64,000 nucleotides of DNA. Origin: Rallus limicola (Eukaryota > Chordata > Aves > Gruiformes > Rallidae). The stretch lies in assembly GCA_022605955.1 (NCBI GenBank), contig JAKCOZ010000018.1, positions 5,340,001 to 5,404,000 on the forward strand. Direction: 5' to 3'. Position 1 is the first letter of the stretch. Each line of letters starts with the position of its first letter. Positions 36,550-49,300 of the stretch are shown piece after piece. Below the pieces are notes generated by a model. The model searched no databases. It worked only from the letters and a program-made list of their open reading frames with translations, and was not told the origin of the DNA. A program made the position numbers and the translations under genes.

Positions 36550-36722
36550 CTTCTGCACTGCCCACAGACCCTTGCATAGGATGCTCTGCTACACTCAGCA
36601 CCCTCACAGCTGAGGATCAAAACGGGGTTAAGGAGTTTTACAACATTATCTTTGTCTGCCTTAGGTGTGCTGTTATTCTTTGGCCCCTGCCCAGCATCTG
36701 GACCGGAGCTTTATGCTGCAAG
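36550..36722 (+). other. Candidate 173-bp exon, open in one frame, function unknown
   Basis: The segment begins after a strong acceptor-like sequence (CTTCTTTTCTTAG) and ends at a donor-like CTGCAAG|GTACCT. One plus-strand frame is open across the whole segment and beyond it (36489-36827, 112 codons), including CIGCSATLSTLTAEDQNGVKE. I recognise no protein family; the peptide is rich in Cys, Leu and Ile. It could be an exon of a long non-coding RNA, a lineage-specific coding exon or chance. Local GC is higher than in the flanks, which lengthens open frames. Confidence 0.2.
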
Positions 36723-36934
36723 GTACCTGCTATTTTTCTGAGAAGGATGAATCGCCTCTTTCATGCTAAGAAATCACAACCAGCCTGCACCGCAGTCATC
36801 TACTTCAGCATTACATCATTAGTTTAAGCATTTTGCCTGCTGTTGCACAAGCTAACAGGATCTGTCTAGGATCAGAAAATATTTTGCTTATTAATTGAAA
36901 ACCTAATCTAAACAAAATGAAGGAAAAATAGTTT

Positions 36935-37435
36935 TTATTTATATTTTCCCTGCAATATTTTGTAAACAGAAACTGTACATAGGTTTTTGGAATATTGCAA
37001 TAATGGGAAAGGCGTTTCTCTTGTGACAGTTATGGTTTCTTCCCAGGGAATCCTAAAATAATCTACATTCATGGGCATGATAGTGCAAGCACTGGGCATG
37101 AAGAACTCCCTGTAGCTCCAGTGGGAGTTCCGCTTGACAGGTTTTGAAGCTTTTAACAATATTAGACTGTAACCGCCCCCTGAGGAGTTTGTGAACATGC
37201 CAGCCAATATGGAGCACAGCAAACCACCACTCCGACAAAATGAGTCACAGGATTTTTTATCCACATGGAGTAGACAGATTATTTGAGAACTAGTTGAAAT
37301 ACACACATGCACAACCACTACTGCACACTCAACCCCAGCAATCCCAGTGTCGTACAGCAGCAGCTCTGCCACACATGGACATATGTCATTATGTTCTTTG
37401 CCAGACAGAATATGGGGGAGGGCGTGGGGGGGCAT
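36935..37435 (-). other. Longest open frame in the window (166 codons), probably chance
   Basis: It starts with ATG (MPPHALPHILSG...) on the minus strand and runs to a stop at 36935. I see no domain, signal peptide or family resemblance. From the base composition, a rough estimate is that about 0.1 frames this long are expected by chance in 64 kb, more in this locally GC-richer stretch, so length alone is weak evidence. No promoter or splice context decides it. Confidence 0.2.
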
Positions 37436-39504
37436 GAAATTTGGGGTGCTGCTAATTGCTGCTTTTAAAATAAGAAATCAAAGAGTAAACCTGATATTTA
37501 CCTAGGGTAAAACTCTTTAAGTCAAAAACATAGGCATAAGCCAGAGGTACACTTGCACAGCTGTGAAATGAGAACAGTTCCAAACTTCAGGGTATGTATG
37601 GAGTCTGTTTTGAAAAAGATTATCCCAACTTTGAATTTAGGTATCTTATTCCAGACAGCAATATTAAATTCTTTTAGGATCATTAATGTTGCATGTAATT
37701 ATTACTTTACTTATGCAGTGTTGTAAAATGTAGTATGAGACTGCGTGGAAAAAGCATCATGGAAAACAGAAGGCTGTTATGTAATGGTGATTTAATAATA
37801 ATGCATTATTGTTCTATTTGTTATGCAATTAAAAGGTTGTATAAGCATGGAAGTACGGGACAGATTAACTTAATTTCCACAAGCAATGTCCATTATGATA
37901 TTTTCTAATATTTATTGCACAATTTTGTAAAACAAATAATTTTCTTCAAATGTTACATATGTGCTCATGAAATGTAACACAGAAAAAAAAGTAAGAGATA
38001 GTTACATTTTCTGAGGATGAAAGAATATTTGTCTTTTAACCTATGGAAGATGTTTAAGTTTGCTATACTAGAAATTAAATTTTCCAATGCCAGAATTTTA
38101 ATTTTTTTTTATTACTACTTTTACTGTTAATACTATTTATAATCTGTACTTCTGGGTTTTTCTCCATCTACAACACAATCAGATAAAATGGTAACTCAAA
38201 CGAAAAAGAAAAAAAAAATGCACAAAAACCTTCAAGAAGACACCACTCTCACCATCCCATTTTGCTTTGAAACTCTGTAGAAGTTGGGAAGAAGATGATG
38301 AAGACAGTTAATTTTCTACGGAGTTGCTCAGTGTATATTTGCAACAGATGCTGGTGGTGTGCACTTCAGCACTGAGTAGATGTTTCAGCAATTGCAATTT
38401 CCAGTTAGCAGAGAACACTGAATGTGGTACCCTGGTCCTTTTCAGCAGAAACCAAGCCAATCCCACCCACTATGGACTCTCATGATGTTTTGCTTAATTA
38501 GCTGTGTGCTGATCACATCTTCACACAGAGGACACAAACATTTATTTTTTTTTCCCATCAATAGCAAGCATCTTTGTGCAAGAGCACCTAACAGGCATTT
38601 GGCAGGAAATCCACAAGGTCATCTATAATAGAAAAACAATAGAGTAATTTGAAAGCTGAAGCCCAGTCATTTGATTGTAAAAAGTATGGCCAGTTATCAA
38701 CTTTCTATGTTTGAGATAAGGTAACTATTTTGATAACTTAGATTCTCCAAATTGCACAGGAACATCTAAAACTAGAAAAAGTGGTATTCCCATTGGGAAG
38801 CTCAGACAGAGACCTTGCTGCCCTTGTCCTGCCTGAGTTACTCCACTTACGAGGGTAATATTTTGATAAGTACATTCTACACATTTTTGAAGAACTGCCT
38901 AATAAAGCTAAAGAAAAAGAGAGCTTTCTAATCATATCACCATATCTAATTGTAAAGTTACCTATTTGCTGAAAGAGAAATGTTAAAAATACTTCTTAGT
39001 TTTCCCTAGAAAGAGAAAGATAGCAATGAACTGCAATTACAGTGTAGAAAGGATAATGCTTTTAAAAACAGAAGAGGACAGAAAAGCTATGGTGTAAGAT
39101 GGATTTAACCACCTAGGCTTGATGCTACAATTCACAGGCTTGTTTGTTCCATGATAAAGAAGGATTTTGGTTATGTGTATTTCTAAAATAATTGGGTACA
39201 AGAATGCATTCGGTTTTTCCATCAGCTTACACAGTCAAGATTTCACCAGTTGTAGCGACAACTGTGTATGTAGCCTGTGTAATACCTCTTCTTTCTAGAC
39301 AGAAATATTTGAGGTATTTCATTCATGGCATGCCAGCTTGTCACGTAGCTGCCACAGATATAGGAAGCACATATATTATTTACATTTTTAGCATTTAAAC
39401 TGTGCAAGTACTGTTACTGTCAAACTTTGCGGAATGAAATGTAGGAAGACAAATAACGTCTCTGACAACAAATGGCAAGGAAATATGCTTTTAAAATAGA
39501 CTAC
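37436..39504. other. Unique non-coding DNA
   Basis: AT-rich stretch. Around 37,770-37,960 the sequence (ATTTAATAATAATGCATTATT, then GCAATTAAAAGG) has the look of a conserved non-coding element but no decisive feature. No gene is recognised. Confidence 0.45.
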
Positions 39505-39566
39505 ATTATTAAAATACTTGACACAGATTATTAAAATATTTGTCTCATTATTCAAATAGCTAATGA
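39505..39566. repeat. Three-copy degenerate tandem repeat, 20-22 bp unit
   Basis: ATTATTAAAATACTTGACAC (39505), ATTATTAAAATATTTGTCTC (39527) and ATTATTCAAATAGCTAATGA (39547) start at regular 20-22 bp steps. Identity is high in the first 12 bases of each unit and fades afterwards. Confidence 0.8.
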
Positions 39567-40028
39567 TGATTGCTGACCCACACTAAGCTTCTGTGGTTTT
39601 CATTGACTGGCTGTTCTAGTGTTATCACATACTGTTCCTTCAATATGGCAATAAGAATACAGATCATGATAGCTCAGTATCGTGACAGCTTTGCCTCTAT
39701 GTACTTCTCCTATAATCCAAAGCCTGTTCTTTCATGGCTGTTATTCTTTAACTCAATTAAAATGCTCACTGGTTTAGCGATAAATATCTATATAAATAAA
39801 ATATATCTATTTGTATAGACAGACATATATAGAATTTACTCATAAACACCTGTATGAGAAGAGGAAAACTATCCGTTACCCAAATGAAAGCAGTGTTACA
39901 CCAGGCATCTTACAACTGTCCCCCCTGTTCTATGTAATGGGGTGCTCCTTACAGGCAGAATCAAAATGTTTTCATGTGGACACCTGATGGAACTGGTTTC
40001 CCTGTTCCTGTAACGATCAAGACTCTTG
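39567..40028. other. Unique non-coding DNA
   Basis: No gene or named repeat is recognised. Open frames are short and contain no motif. Confidence 0.5.
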
Positions 40029-40407
40029 TTAAACACTAAGGTCTGCAAGCTGCCTAAATTTTTCCAAGGAATACAGGAAAATTCTGATCATGTCCTTCTT
40101 GAGGAAAACTGGAAAAGAACACAGTAACTCCAGTGAATACACACATACCATTCTATGTATTTTTCTATCTACATATAATGTGTAGATGTTATTGACATAC
40201 TTGAGTCTGCAGTGTACACAAACTATTCCTTTGATCCACAGAAATTCCATCTGTCACTTCTTGTATACAATTGTATACAGCTCTTCTACTGTGTTTTAAA
40301 ATGGTTTGTTCACAGGCCTGATTGATAGACAATCTGGCTATAGCTTCTTCAATTCTTTTCTCTATATTCCAGGATTCATCCAAAACTAAGACTCCTTTTT
40401 GGCTGCT
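40029..40407 (-). other. Candidate exon pair separated by a 92-bp intron-like gap, function unknown
   Basis: On the minus strand a frame is open from 40407 to 40189. It encodes a charged, helical-looking peptide that includes LDESWNIEKRIEEAIARLS and ILKHSRRAVYNCIQEVTDG. Within it, at 40200, lies a donor-like CAA|GTATGT. A strong acceptor, TACTGTGTTCTTTTCCAG, ends at 40109. After it a frame runs to a TAA at 40029 and includes FLKKDMIRIFLYSLEKFRQL. The phases do not join at the GTATGT donor (phase 0 meets a frame needing one base). They would join at a weaker donor four bases later (40196). The left boundary of the first segment is unclear: a TGA lies at 40408-40410 and no good acceptor is obvious. 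I recognise no family. It could be a decayed coding gene, a real terminal exon pair or chance. Confidence 0.22.
40262..40279. repeat. 18-bp perfect palindrome
   Basis: TGTATACAATTGTATACA reads the same on both strands. It lies inside the candidate minus-strand open segment. AT-rich palindromes of this length are uncommon but can arise by chance. Confidence 0.9.
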
Positions 40408-43400
40408 TCATCTAATTTGATTACAAACCAGCATTTAGTACTACATTCATGATTCTACTGTTAGCTATGGCCTGAGAACATCAATGAGAGGAAGGGTGAT
40501 AGAAATGCACTGTAGGTCATTTTCTCCATTGGAAGTCTTCTGACTTTGTACAAAGTCTCCAGGAAAGTTTGGGTTTTTTTTCTCATGCACCACAGAGCCT
40601 AACCCTTTGCTGCATGCCACGGCCTGTATCAGGTATTTCTGTGCTCTAGTTATTGAGATTTATTTTAGATGTCAAATATATTATCCTCCACTGCAAGATG
40701 AAGAACATCAGATGTGAAAGGTCCACATTTGGATGTCATTTGATAACACTGGACTTGAGCAAAGAGTTTGTGAAGGACTATGTCTGACAAAACACAAGAT
40801 AGACAAGGGCTATGAAGCTAAGTCTTCTCCTGCATGTGAGGAACTTAACTGAGGAAATCTGGAATTGCATCTGTGCAATGTCATATGGCCTAATTTTCTG
40901 GTGCTGCTTAACTGAAAACTGAAACCAGACTGAAAAGCAGATAGCAGTATATATTAGCAAGTTAGTTGAGAGAAGAACTTTAATAATCCACTTATTTTTC
41001 AGTATGAGGGTTTTGTTGCTGGGAGCCATTCCTTATTATTGCTAAAACGTCCTTTGTTGTACATGAATAAACCCCATCTAAACACATCATTAATACTGAC
41101 ACAACTTAGGCCTTCTACATTTTTCTTTCAACATACTGTAAGTTTCCATCTAGAACATGGCATGAAGAAAAATGAAAGCTTTGTGCAGTATAATAAACAT
41201 TTCCATAGAAGTCTATACGGTATTTCTGCTTTACATCATGTTTCATTTATCAGCCTGAATTAGGCTTTTGAAAGAGAGGGAAATGCAGCTTTGCAGTTCA
41301 GTACCTTTTCTAGTCTTTTCTTGCAATAACAAAATTGCTTAATGTCATTTCAAGTTCATCCTGTTCCATACACACATGTACGCAGAGCTATGGGTAATTC
41401 ACTTATACAGTTCAACATCTCCTTTGTCACAGATGGTAAATGCACAGATTTTTCCCTCAAGGAAAGAAACTCTTTTATAAAATAATTGTATATTCTGCTC
41501 ATTTTTTTTCCTTCACTGATGCTCTTGTATTGTTATTATACCCTGTCAGGCTGGTAATTAGCATTCAGGCTCCATCTGACACAAACGCAGCTCTCAATCC
41601 TCCTTAAAAATCCCTTAGGACACACACAATAAGTAAAATAATGTGAGCTACTAGAGGGGGAAAAGTACTAAAAATAATAAAAAAAAAACCCCACCAAATA
41701 AAACCCATGAGACAGTGAATAACCACAGACTGCTTTTGTCATGCAGTCAATGCATGGCTCTCGTTCAGTGAGCTGCATGGAGCTAATCCTACTGTGTGGA
41801 ATAAGCTTTCAGAATGCTACAGCTGTCTTCCTGCGGTTCTCCTTTGCTTTTCCTACACAAAGGTCTACATCCTCTTCCCAGTCCCACCTTTCTCCCTGAC
41901 TTTGAAGGTACCTGGTATACCTGGATCTCCCTCTTTTAGTCAAAGTGACTGCCCCTCCTCCTTTTTCAGGTGTCTCCAGTGAATAAACATTTCTCATTTC
42001 ACATCAATCACTACCTCTTGAATACTCTGTCACATGTGACACTTATTCTGAATTATTCTAACTAGATTATACTGCTCTTGGTAAGACGACAATGCTACCT
42101 TAGAGCTATGTGCACTTCCCAGAACTCTCTCACATTCGGTGGTGATGCTGTCACTGGAAATAAGAGAAATATAATTACAAGATCCTCTGTTTCAGTAATT
42201 TCTCCTTTGAACGATCAGTGTGATCACAGATTCGGTCTAGCCCAGTAATTATGTAAAACTAGTACCATCATGCAGCTGGGTTTCTTTTTCTGAAACTACC
42301 TTTGCACACAGTTCTGCTTTCATTGAAGTCAGGCAAGATGTGCTGAAGACAGACTGGCGTAGCGCTCACACTGTGTCACCAACCCACCTCATCAGAGATG
42401 ATGAGTCAGGGTTTTCTGGGTTTGCGTGCTCTCAGCAATGGGAAAGAGTAGTAAATCCTACTGAAACTGGTGGGTTTATATCATCCCAGCATCTCAAAGT
42501 TGATATGGAAACGACAAGAAGAAGATGCTTGCATCTCGATATCAAACTAGCATGAAATTGCTGTGCCAGAGATCTCAGAAGTCCAGTGGTTCTCACCAGT
42601 GATGCAACAAGTCATAAAGTCAGTGATCTCATAAAGGTCTGTTGCTTGATGTAAACCCTGAATTACTAGGCTTCAGAATTTTCTGATGTCACAAAAGCAT
42701 GTACCCTAATACCAGCAAAAGAACTTCTGCTTTGATATCAGGCCAGCAGTTTTAGGATTCTGAACACTCAGATCTGTCTGCTGGCATAAGACTAGCAAGC
42801 AAGAGACGTTCAGCCAGTAGTGCCCCAATATGTTATGGCCTAGACATGAAGTTGATGACTACATAAGACAGAACATGCAGGAAGGAAGACAAGGTTGGAG
42901 CGCTGTGCCATGGAGCTCTCAGCCACACTACTTCAACTCCAACCTCTGTGCTAAAGCTGAGGAGTTACTGAAGACTCAGAAAGTCCAGTATCAAATACAA
43001 TACGAAGGTCTCAGATATGACATCTTCATTAAAAAGCTACTGAGTTGTTAACAGAGATGTGTGCCTTGAAATAAGACCACCACAGATAAAGTAATATTAA
43101 TTAGTGCTCCAGCCCGGCACTGTATGCCTTGACATCAATCTTAGAGCTGAGAAAAACTCACTCAGTTCACAGAAGGCATGTAAAAGAGAGATCTGTTCAC
43201 ACCATTGACACAAAGCCGCTGAGTAAGAAGTTCCTGCAGAGCAGTATTTGTAAATTAGACCTCCACAGTCAAGGTAACACTGAAAATGTGAGCATAGCGT
43301 GCTGTAATTCACTGAGCAGGCACACTGTAGATCTCCAGCCAAATATCTGTCCTCAGGTGGGAGAAAATCAGTTGATACAAAGCATTGCTAATCAAATGTA

Positions 43401-45787
43401 ATTTCTAATTGTAAAATCCAGTTTTAGAATGATTCAAGTACTTAAGACATTTTGGATGAGAAGAATTATCTCACTCAGAGTGAGTTCCTATGGAAGTGAG
43501 ACAAGCATGGGGATGGCTACAGCAGGCAATTCCAAGCACACCTCACATATGTTCCACTCTTCTCAGAACCTGAGCAGATGAAAAGTAACCCAGGTTCTCA
43601 TATCTTCAATGGAGTCCTGCAGATTTTCTCTATTAACTGACTGGGGTGCTGTGTGAAACACTACACTAGTAACATTCAAATATTTAACACAACCAGCATC
43701 TGACACAAGCAGCATCAATATGGAGAAAGCAAACAATAGTGAGCTAAAAATGCTGACCATGCTAGAACAAGTGAGGCAATACACTGTCCAAGCATGTAAA
43801 TACATTAAGTGACAACATAATTAAACCTCAGTACATAATCAATGAGGAACAGTAAGGCCTTGTGAAAAACTGAAGACACCCGAATGAGACTGATTTTTCT
43901 TTGAGTTAAAATGTGGAGTCCCTAGTCAATGAATCCACCCTCAGGAGACTGTAACAAAGAACCAGCTCAAGGACAGCCAGAGTTGTAAATTGAGAGCTAT
44001 AAAAAAATAATAATATAACGATTGTGCCAGCATGTTTATAATTTATAGGTTGGAGTTACAGGTGAGAAATAGGGGTTAGCAGTATGTTATAATCCGAACT
44101 TGAGTCAGTAAAGCACTGCAGAACCACTAAATCACCACTTCTCTCATTGCATGTAGTTTAAAAACATATAATAAAACTATCAGACAAAGCCACTTTCTTT
44201 TAGGGTTTGAAGCTGGAGCTGTGGATACCAATCTGTTCAAAGTTAGAGCTCTACTAGGGAGTCCAGCAAAGGGAAGCTCTTAATTTTTGTTATAGTCTTT
44301 TTTCTTTGCATCAGGCACTTGCCATGCAAGTACAAAAAGCACAGGGGTCTTTTTGTCATAATTGAGGCAGGCAAGAAAATAAGAGTTCCATTTCACATTA
44401 AATTTTGGTGTTCTCAAATTTAATTCCATTTTGATAATCTAATTCAAGGTACCAAATAAAAGTTTGAGCATGCATTTAAATAGAATGAAACTGGAGCCTT
44501 TAATCCTGTGCAGTGCTGAGGATTCAAACTCTGAGTTTCAAATTCCCTTCTCCCAGTGGGTGTTGAGGTCAGCGCTTACCACAGAGCAAATTGGAGTCTA
44601 GCAGGACTCTGTTCTTTGTAAATAGGGGAGGCTGCCTCATCGTGCTCTGCTGGGACTGAGCAGCTGTTCCAAAAGGGTTTATATCAACGTTTCAGGCTGA
44701 TTCCTGGAAATGACTCCCCCATTAGAGAAAAGTGAATTAAATGGAGCAACTCTGCATGCATTGGCTAATAACTGGACAGACAGCAGTACACCACTTTTAC
44801 TTTTTTCCAGCCATTCATATTTCAAAGTTTCCTGTGCTTCTCATGAACAGAGCAGTGTCTACCACCAATCAATTTTGTTACATCCTATACAATGTATGGG
44901 ACGGTACTGCAGCACAGTATGCAAAGATGGACCTATAGCCATTCAGACTTTCCCTTGATGATAAAGTATAGCTATAAATAATTTTAAAAAAACTTAGAAG
45001 CAACCTTCAAGATACTGCCTCTTTATCTGACACAATCACCATTTGAGCTGTAATTCAACTTCCTTTGTAACCGATATATTGTATTCCTCAGCCACCATGA
45101 TGTGAATTTGACCTGCACTTTGAAATACCAATTGGCACTCAGTATTCTTTGCCTGGGAAGGGATATGAAAAATTTTCTCATCAAATTACTTTTCTGCATG
45201 CTGAACCTTTCATTTAAATTCCAACATTTTTCTACATGCATTTTTCCCTGTTAAATATTCCTATGGAGGATAGTTGCAGCAATAATGGTAACTAAAAATT
45301 ACTACTAGAAAATAAAAATTCTGGAAGCTAAAACAGATCAGTAACACAGTGAAAGCAGTGGGTAGTAAAAGTGCAGCCAACCTTTTCCACTGAATGAGTC
45401 CAGTGGCATGGTTTTCTTCCAGCATTTAGAGCCCTTTCCTTGAAACAAGCACACTGACAATTGTGTGACAGATAGAAAACCTACCAGGCAAGATCACAAG
45501 CTGTATCTTTGTGGGGGCTTGACAGTAGCTTGACTTTCTGTGGTATTAACTGAGTAAGTAAACAAAATCAAAATAGTAGTCCTCTGTTCTCTCATTGTTA
45601 ATGTTTCTCTTAGACTCAGCTACCCACTAGTCAGTGAAACCTCAAGACAGTGTTAAACACTTATTCTGATCCATCACAGATTCCTGGATACTGTGCAGGA
45701 AAGAAATTTGGTAGAGTGATGCAGCAACCTATCTGCAGGCAAGGCTTAACACTGACTTACCCAGTCATCTTTAAAGAAACACTATTT
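40408..45787. other. Long unique non-coding stretch
   Basis: No gene is recognised in 5.4 kb. Several open frames of 60-90 codons occur, for example 42830-43051 (plus, 73 codons) and 43129-43401 (plus, 90 codons), without family resemblance or splice support. Around 44,390-44,490 an AT-rich stretch with AAATTTAATTCCATTTTGAT and AATCTAATTC resembles conserved non-coding sequence in style. At 42,306-42,335 TTCATTGAAGTCAGGCAAG may be a scrap of the ancient sauropsid repeat seen at 16.8 kb. Confidence 0.45.
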
Positions 45788-45815
45788 TAAAAGCCCTTGT
45801 CCCTAAGGGCTTTTA
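45788..45815. other. Perfect 11-bp stem, 6-nt loop hairpin
   Basis: TAAAAGCCCTT and AAGGGCTTTTA are exact inverted repeats separated by GTCCCT. The stem is too short for a microRNA precursor. It could form a hairpin in single-stranded DNA or RNA. No gene context gives it a role. Confidence 0.9.
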
Positions 45816-46301
45816 GCATCTTGGAATGCTTAATACTGGAATAAGTATGTAATTGATTAATTACTTCAGACCCTCTCAAGACAAAGGTTAACTCTCCATA
45901 ACTTCAGCCTAGTGAATTGAAGGTTGAAAATGGGAGCCGTAAGATAACAGGAAAGATCACATCTGCTGAACAGATACAATACTTCCTTTATTCTAGAGTC
46001 ATAAGTTTTAAAAAACCAAACCAACCAGCAGACTAAAAAAAACAAACAACCCAGACAAATAGTAGATGCCCCATTTTTGGTAATTTTTTTAGAGTTAGGA
46101 TTTACTGATGAATTATCAGCAAAGAACACCTTAGGAGAACCTTCACGTACTGCGGGAGAGAAACAGTGAGCCAGAAAGAAAGGCTCCCAGTCCACGTAGG
46201 CTAATCTCACTTGCAGCATGCTGTAATCAAATGAAACTGCTCTGCTGGAAAGCTGTGATGCATTTTAAATCTACTTTTCTGGTTTACATTTAGCTGTAAA
46301 C
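45816..46301. other. Unique non-coding DNA
   Basis: No gene or named repeat is recognised. A 117-codon minus open frame (45866-46219) shows no motif. Confidence 0.5.
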
Positions 46302-46339
46302 AGGGTTTAAGGTAACTAACAGGGTTTAAGGTAACTAAC
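46302..46339. repeat. Perfect 19-bp tandem duplication
   Basis: AGGGTTTAAGGTAACTAAC occurs twice with no gap and no mismatch. Exact identity suggests a recent event that may be polymorphic between individuals. Confidence 0.97.
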
Positions 46340-49300
46340 CTCCCCCACGGCAGCACAGAGGTCAGCACACACTGAAAAAGCCACACTGGAAGCACCCGCT
46401 GAGGTTCCTGCCAGCAAGGCAGCATAAAGCTTCTGCAAGTGCAGCTGCAAAAGTGCAAAAAGCCTTCTAAGTACTTCAGGAAGGAAAGCAGAAGCTGAGT
46501 ACAAATCTGTAAGACAGACACTTTTTTGAGCAGCCTACTTTTATCTCAAAAGAATTTAGCATTTCTGTAGACCACAGTTATTGTAGGGTCATCTCAGGTA
46601 GAAAGGTCCCAGCCTTCTCAACTCTCCCTGCCAGAAGCAATGCTTCCAACTTTCTTAGGAAACTGAAACTCGGCGAGCGCAGAACATAAGGCTAAGTGTC
46701 ACATGAACTCTATGATATATGTCAGGTAACAAATTACTTGACACATTATCCACAAGCTTCCATATCTGAACAGATTCACTGTACACCAACTGGTGCTTGG
46801 AAATATGGGTCTGACCACAGCATGGAGAAAAGAATAAGCATGTGCACAGTTTAAGTATATTTTATGCTTTAAAGGACATACTATTTCAGAGAAAAACTTC
46901 ATGCAGCATTTGGTGTTGTGGGTTTTTTTGCTTTACTTCATGATGCACCTCTTTCACTTTACCTATTATTAAGCATACATAAATTCTTTATTTCCAAATG
47001 GTCTTCATTTATTTACCTATTTTGAAATTAGCACTACTTCTTTACATGTTCTCAGCTTGGGTAACTGCAAATATGGAGTAACTTTAAGATGCAGTTGTCT
47101 GAAAAAGTTGTCTACAAAGGAACTACATTTTAGGAAGAAATTTTGTGTCTCTCAGAAGTGGGAGCCAAAGAGCCAAAGCCACATCTGTGGTTTAGCAGCA
47201 TAAATCCAGAGACCTGGGTCAAATTCAACTTAATTTACATCACCTACAGGATCTGATGTATTCCGAGTAGATTGTTTTCTTTCTCCAGAAGGAAAACAGA
47301 TATTTGACCCATATATGTATATTTGTATATGACTTTCCATTTGTCTACAACCAGGATGTGCCAAGTACCTTCTGCAGAAAAACCTCCACCGAGTCAGCTG
47401 TGGCAAACTAACAATTGAAAGGTAAAATGTGGGACAAACAACAAACACACTTTCCAGCTTGTCTGACTTCAGTTCAATAATCTTCCTAGTAAACTCACTA
47501 AATTTGCGTGGCATTTTTTTCCTAATCTCATTATAGATTCTTGAAAAGGGGAAATTGCCTCCATTCTGAGGGATCGATTTGCTTGCATATAGCATGATGG
47601 TTCTCTGCAGTTGCAGTTGTAGGAGTAAGTATGAGATGAGAAAGATTTTTCTTTTGCCAACAGATCTGCAAAGAACATAGAGCTTTCAAACCAAAGACTC
47701 ACTATGGGCACATACCTTAGGCACTTGGTGTGAGCTAGCTAGGATCAAAACATTAATGGCTGTTCCAATGAGTGGGACGTAGATATACTGGCCAGAGAAC
47801 TGCCATTACACATTGCCTCTAAAGAATGAGAGAGGCTTCAGGACTGTGGTGGGGGTCTTATCTGTAGCTTTTTTGTGATAAATCAGTGCTGACGCTGTCA
47901 AGGTTAATTTACCCCATGCCCACTCTGCTATTTGAGAGTACCTCCATGAGAAACTGTTCTTTGAAACTCCAGGGAAGGTCTTACAGTATTGCTTATACTG
48001 AAACCATGCCCACATAAATGCTCAACATGACCAAATGTGAAGGTATATAGATAATACAGGGAAATGTTGAGAAAAAAAGGACAGGAGTCTGGTTATGCAA
48101 TCAACTACGTGGCTATCCTGGGTTTCTTCTAGAGGTATGGAAGTGAAAAGTGCTTTCTTTTGTATGTATTACCAGAAGAAATAACAAAATAACAAAAAAA
48201 ATCCTTGTTCTTAGTCTATCTAAATTCAGGCATGGAGTCAAATTTTCAGCAAACGGTTAATAATTTTGAAATATTTTATGAAAAATTAAAGATTTACAAA
48301 GGGGATCTATGTAGCATCCCTAACAAGAATTCTATCATATTCATTGAAAACCTGCATTTTTTTAATGAATCTGAAACTACTCAACAAATTTAACCTCCAT
48401 TCACTACAATTTAATCTTCAATACATTTTTAAGAAAATAATTTCTTTAAAAAGCCATCCTCCTTTCTATATAAAGCTGAGGAGAAATCTCTTACCACCTT
48501 TCATGGAACGAATGATATTTTTTTCCATGAACAATTTTTACTTGCCATATAGATCTGAAATATTTCTGTCCACACAGTACTCCCCTTCCAAATGGCTTGG
48601 GTCAAAAATAGCTTTAAAAACGAAACAAAACAAACCCCATAAGAAACTATTTTCTACAAATTGTGTGTTTCTCAATTTCAATTTAGTCTAAAATTGCCAT
48701 TTTGATTCCAAAAATTATGGATGATTACATTACTGCAGAATTCTACTGTAGGTTTTTGATCACTACTTGTATGTGTAAATCCACTCCTCATGCTCTGGTA
48801 TCTAGCACATGCTCTCTTATCTGAGAATATATCACCTTGCTTTTTTTCCCCGAGTCTTACCTATAGAACCTAAACAGGGAAGAACAAAATTCAGAACCAC
48901 ATCAAAAGAAGTGATGTGCAAGAAACCTGCTGTGTTTTTCTCTCTCTGATGCAAACAATTAACGGCTTACTCTTCCGGACATTCCTCAGTAGAAAAAGGG
49001 GCTCCTTGCACCTCCTGTCCTTCCTGCAACTTTCTGTAAGTGGGCCCAGAGTTTACAATGAAAATGGTAACAGTGAATGCCTAATTACACAGAGCTTGAG
49101 TCTGTGCCTTTCAAAGCTGTCTGGAAGTCTTGGCACCTATGTTCACCAGGCAGGTTTGAATTTCACTCTTACTTGTGTGGTAACACATTGCTTTGTGATT
49201 CCCAAAGCCCACACTGATAATACAGGCTACCTTCACTCTTGGCTGCTTGTGAACATTGCAGTCCTTGAAGGCCATGTTACATACAACTGACTAGCTATCA

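Noticed and set aside
42583..42594. CAGTGGTTCTCA resembling the terminal inverted repeat of hAT (Charlie/MER-type) DNA transposons
   Set aside because: Only 12 bases match, and no matching inverted end, 8-bp duplication or transposase remnant was found in the surrounding kilobases.
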